In this document: in pieces, positions 63,135 through 64,000 of the stretch | Numbering within the stretch: the first letter of the stretch is position 1 | Layout of the letters: every line of letters begins with the position of its first letter | NCBI GenBank assembly: GCA_963565915.1 | Contig: OY751486.1 | Span: forward strand, 3,968,001-4,032,000 | Direction of reading: 5' to 3' | DNA: 64,000 bases | Source: Entoloma clypeatum | Lineage: Eukaryota; Basidiomycota; Agaricomycetes; Agaricales; Entolomataceae | Program-made: the position numbers and the translations under genes | Notes under the pieces: model-generated | Database searches by the model: none | What the model was told of the DNA's origin: nothing | What the model saw: only the letters and a program-made list of their open reading frames with translations

Positions 63135-64000
63135 ATGTCCAACGAAAACCTTACACTTTGTGTTCCCCGACCCTCCTCAGGACAGAACCCCCACCAGCCT
63201 GTCATCGTTCGTTCCCAAAAGCCAGTTCACTGCCCCCCCAACCATGTCTTGATTCAAGTCGACCGCTTCGGCTTCTCCGCCAATAACATAACCTACCAGG
63301 CATTGGGCGAGCACCCTCATTTCCGGTGCGTATCACCCACTCTCCATTCCAGTCCCAACCCATTACGCAACCATCATTGCAGATATTTCGAATTCCACCT
63401 CGCTCCTGAAGGAGGAACCGTTTCTCCCAAGACTCACGGCCTCTTTCCCGTCTGGGGCTTTGGTACCGTCGTCAAGTCGACCCACCCCAAAATCCTACAA
63501 GGAGAGAGGGTATATGGGTACCTCGCTCCAACCCGCTATCTTCTCCTCCCCGTGTCCCCTGCAGATGTTCACAAACATGCCTTTTACGTACCTCGTCCAC
63601 ATCTCCCTGCTGGTGCGTCTCACGCTCACTCGATTTAGTACCTCAAAACGACCACTCAATCCCCGTCTAGACCGCCGGCCGTACAACCAAATCCTCCGCT
63701 GCGCCACCGATTCGCAATACATACCGACTTCCTCCGCCGAGGACCTCACCATGCTCTACCGTCCGCTGTTCTGGACCTCATATTGGTGCGAGGACTGGCT
63801 TTACTCGTCCAGCTACCGCGGAGGAGCAACCACCATCCTCATCTCATCCGCGTCTTCCAAGACCGCATTTTGCCTTGCGTATCTCATCCAAAAGCGTATC
63901 TCCCATGGGGAGGCAAGTGCTGATCTCAGGGTCATCGGATTAACATCCAAGGGAAACATGGAATTCACCAAAGGCCTAGGTCTTTACCATGAGGTTCTCG
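63135..64000 (+). CDS. DUF2855 family protein, 3' part beyond window
   Basis: Member of a fungal/bacterial family of unknown function with an oxidoreductase-like (MDR-related) fold. The start at 63135 gives MSNENLTLCVPRPSSGQNPH. Spliced exons then read RFGFSANNITYQALGEHPHF, HGLFPVWGFGTVVKSTHPKI, GERVYGYLAPTRYLLLPVSP, HAFYVPRPHLPADRRPYNQI and DLTMLYRPLFWTSYWCEDWL. The Rossmann-like part has GGATTILISSASSKTAFCLA then LRVIGLTSKGNMEFTKGLGL. It runs off the right edge. Introns occur at about 63325-63383 and 63615-63670. The order of motifs matches the family throughout. The substrate is unknown. Confidence 0.88.

Overview
The window looks like a nuclear chromosome segment of a filamentous basidiomycete, most probably an Agaricomycete. 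Almost every gene is broken by many short introns (about 45-65 nt, GT...AG), genes lie densely on both strands without operons, and several families are typical of mushroom-forming fungi: the seven-helix membrane proteins, the CRH-type GH16 enzyme, the Mcp5/Num1 cortical anchor and a DUF2855 protein. I saw no tRNA, rRNA, CRISPR array, intact transposon or viral gene. Exon boundaries were spliced by eye from codon phase, GT/AG sites and family motifs, so ends inside genes are approximate unless a start or stop is stated.

Layout. 1-6.6 kb, all minus strand: the 5' part of a zinc alcohol dehydrogenase, a cytochrome P450, and glutamine:fructose-6-phosphate aminotransferase (first step of chitin-precursor synthesis). 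6.6-14.3 kb: a gene-poor stretch, then two tandem plus-strand paralogues of an uncharacterised multi-helix membrane protein and a doubtful small minus-strand gene. 14.3-21.8 kb: one very large gene that I read as a fungal UNC80-like protein. 21.9-30.7 kb: a GPI-anchored CRH transglycosylase, an RRM RNA-binding protein, a RAD51C-like protein with both Walker motifs degenerate, 5-formyltetrahydrofolate cyclo-ligase, PIG-P/GPI19 and a two-finger C2H2 regulator. 31.4-41 kb: EXO1, an EFM7/NNT1-type methyltransferase and MSH6. 41.2-46.4 kb: a CFAP20-domain protein and a conserved Ser/Pro-rich protein of unknown function, separated by about 2.8 kb with no recognisable gene. 48.8-57.2 kb: a class I cyclic-nucleotide phosphodiesterase, a DUF6534-like membrane protein and the COPII coat subunit SEC24. 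57.5-64 kb: a Num1/Mcp5-like cortical dynein anchor and the start of a DUF2855 protein running off the right edge.

How the genes relate. Most are unconnected housekeeping genes, but a few themes recur. Cell wall and surface: GFA1 makes UDP-GlcNAc precursor, CRH cross-links chitin to glucan, and GPI19 takes part in making the GPI anchor that CRH appears to carry. Genome maintenance: a RAD51C-like protein, EXO1 and MSH6 lie within 15 kb, and EXO1 and MSH6, both mismatch-repair proteins, each carry a PCNA-interacting (PIP) motif and are separated by only one small methyltransferase gene. Several neighbours are divergent with 76-105 bp between start codons, so they probably share promoters (FAU1/GPI19, methyltransferase/MSH6, membrane protein/SEC24).

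Best leads: the RAD51C-like protein lacking canonical Walker A and B residues, a ladder of QT motifs in the Num1-like anchor that resembles dynein light chain LC8-binding arrays, the UNC80-like protein, the CFAP20-domain protein in what is presumably a flagellum-less lineage, and a 122-bp inverted-repeat (MITE-like) element in the EXO1 upstream region.
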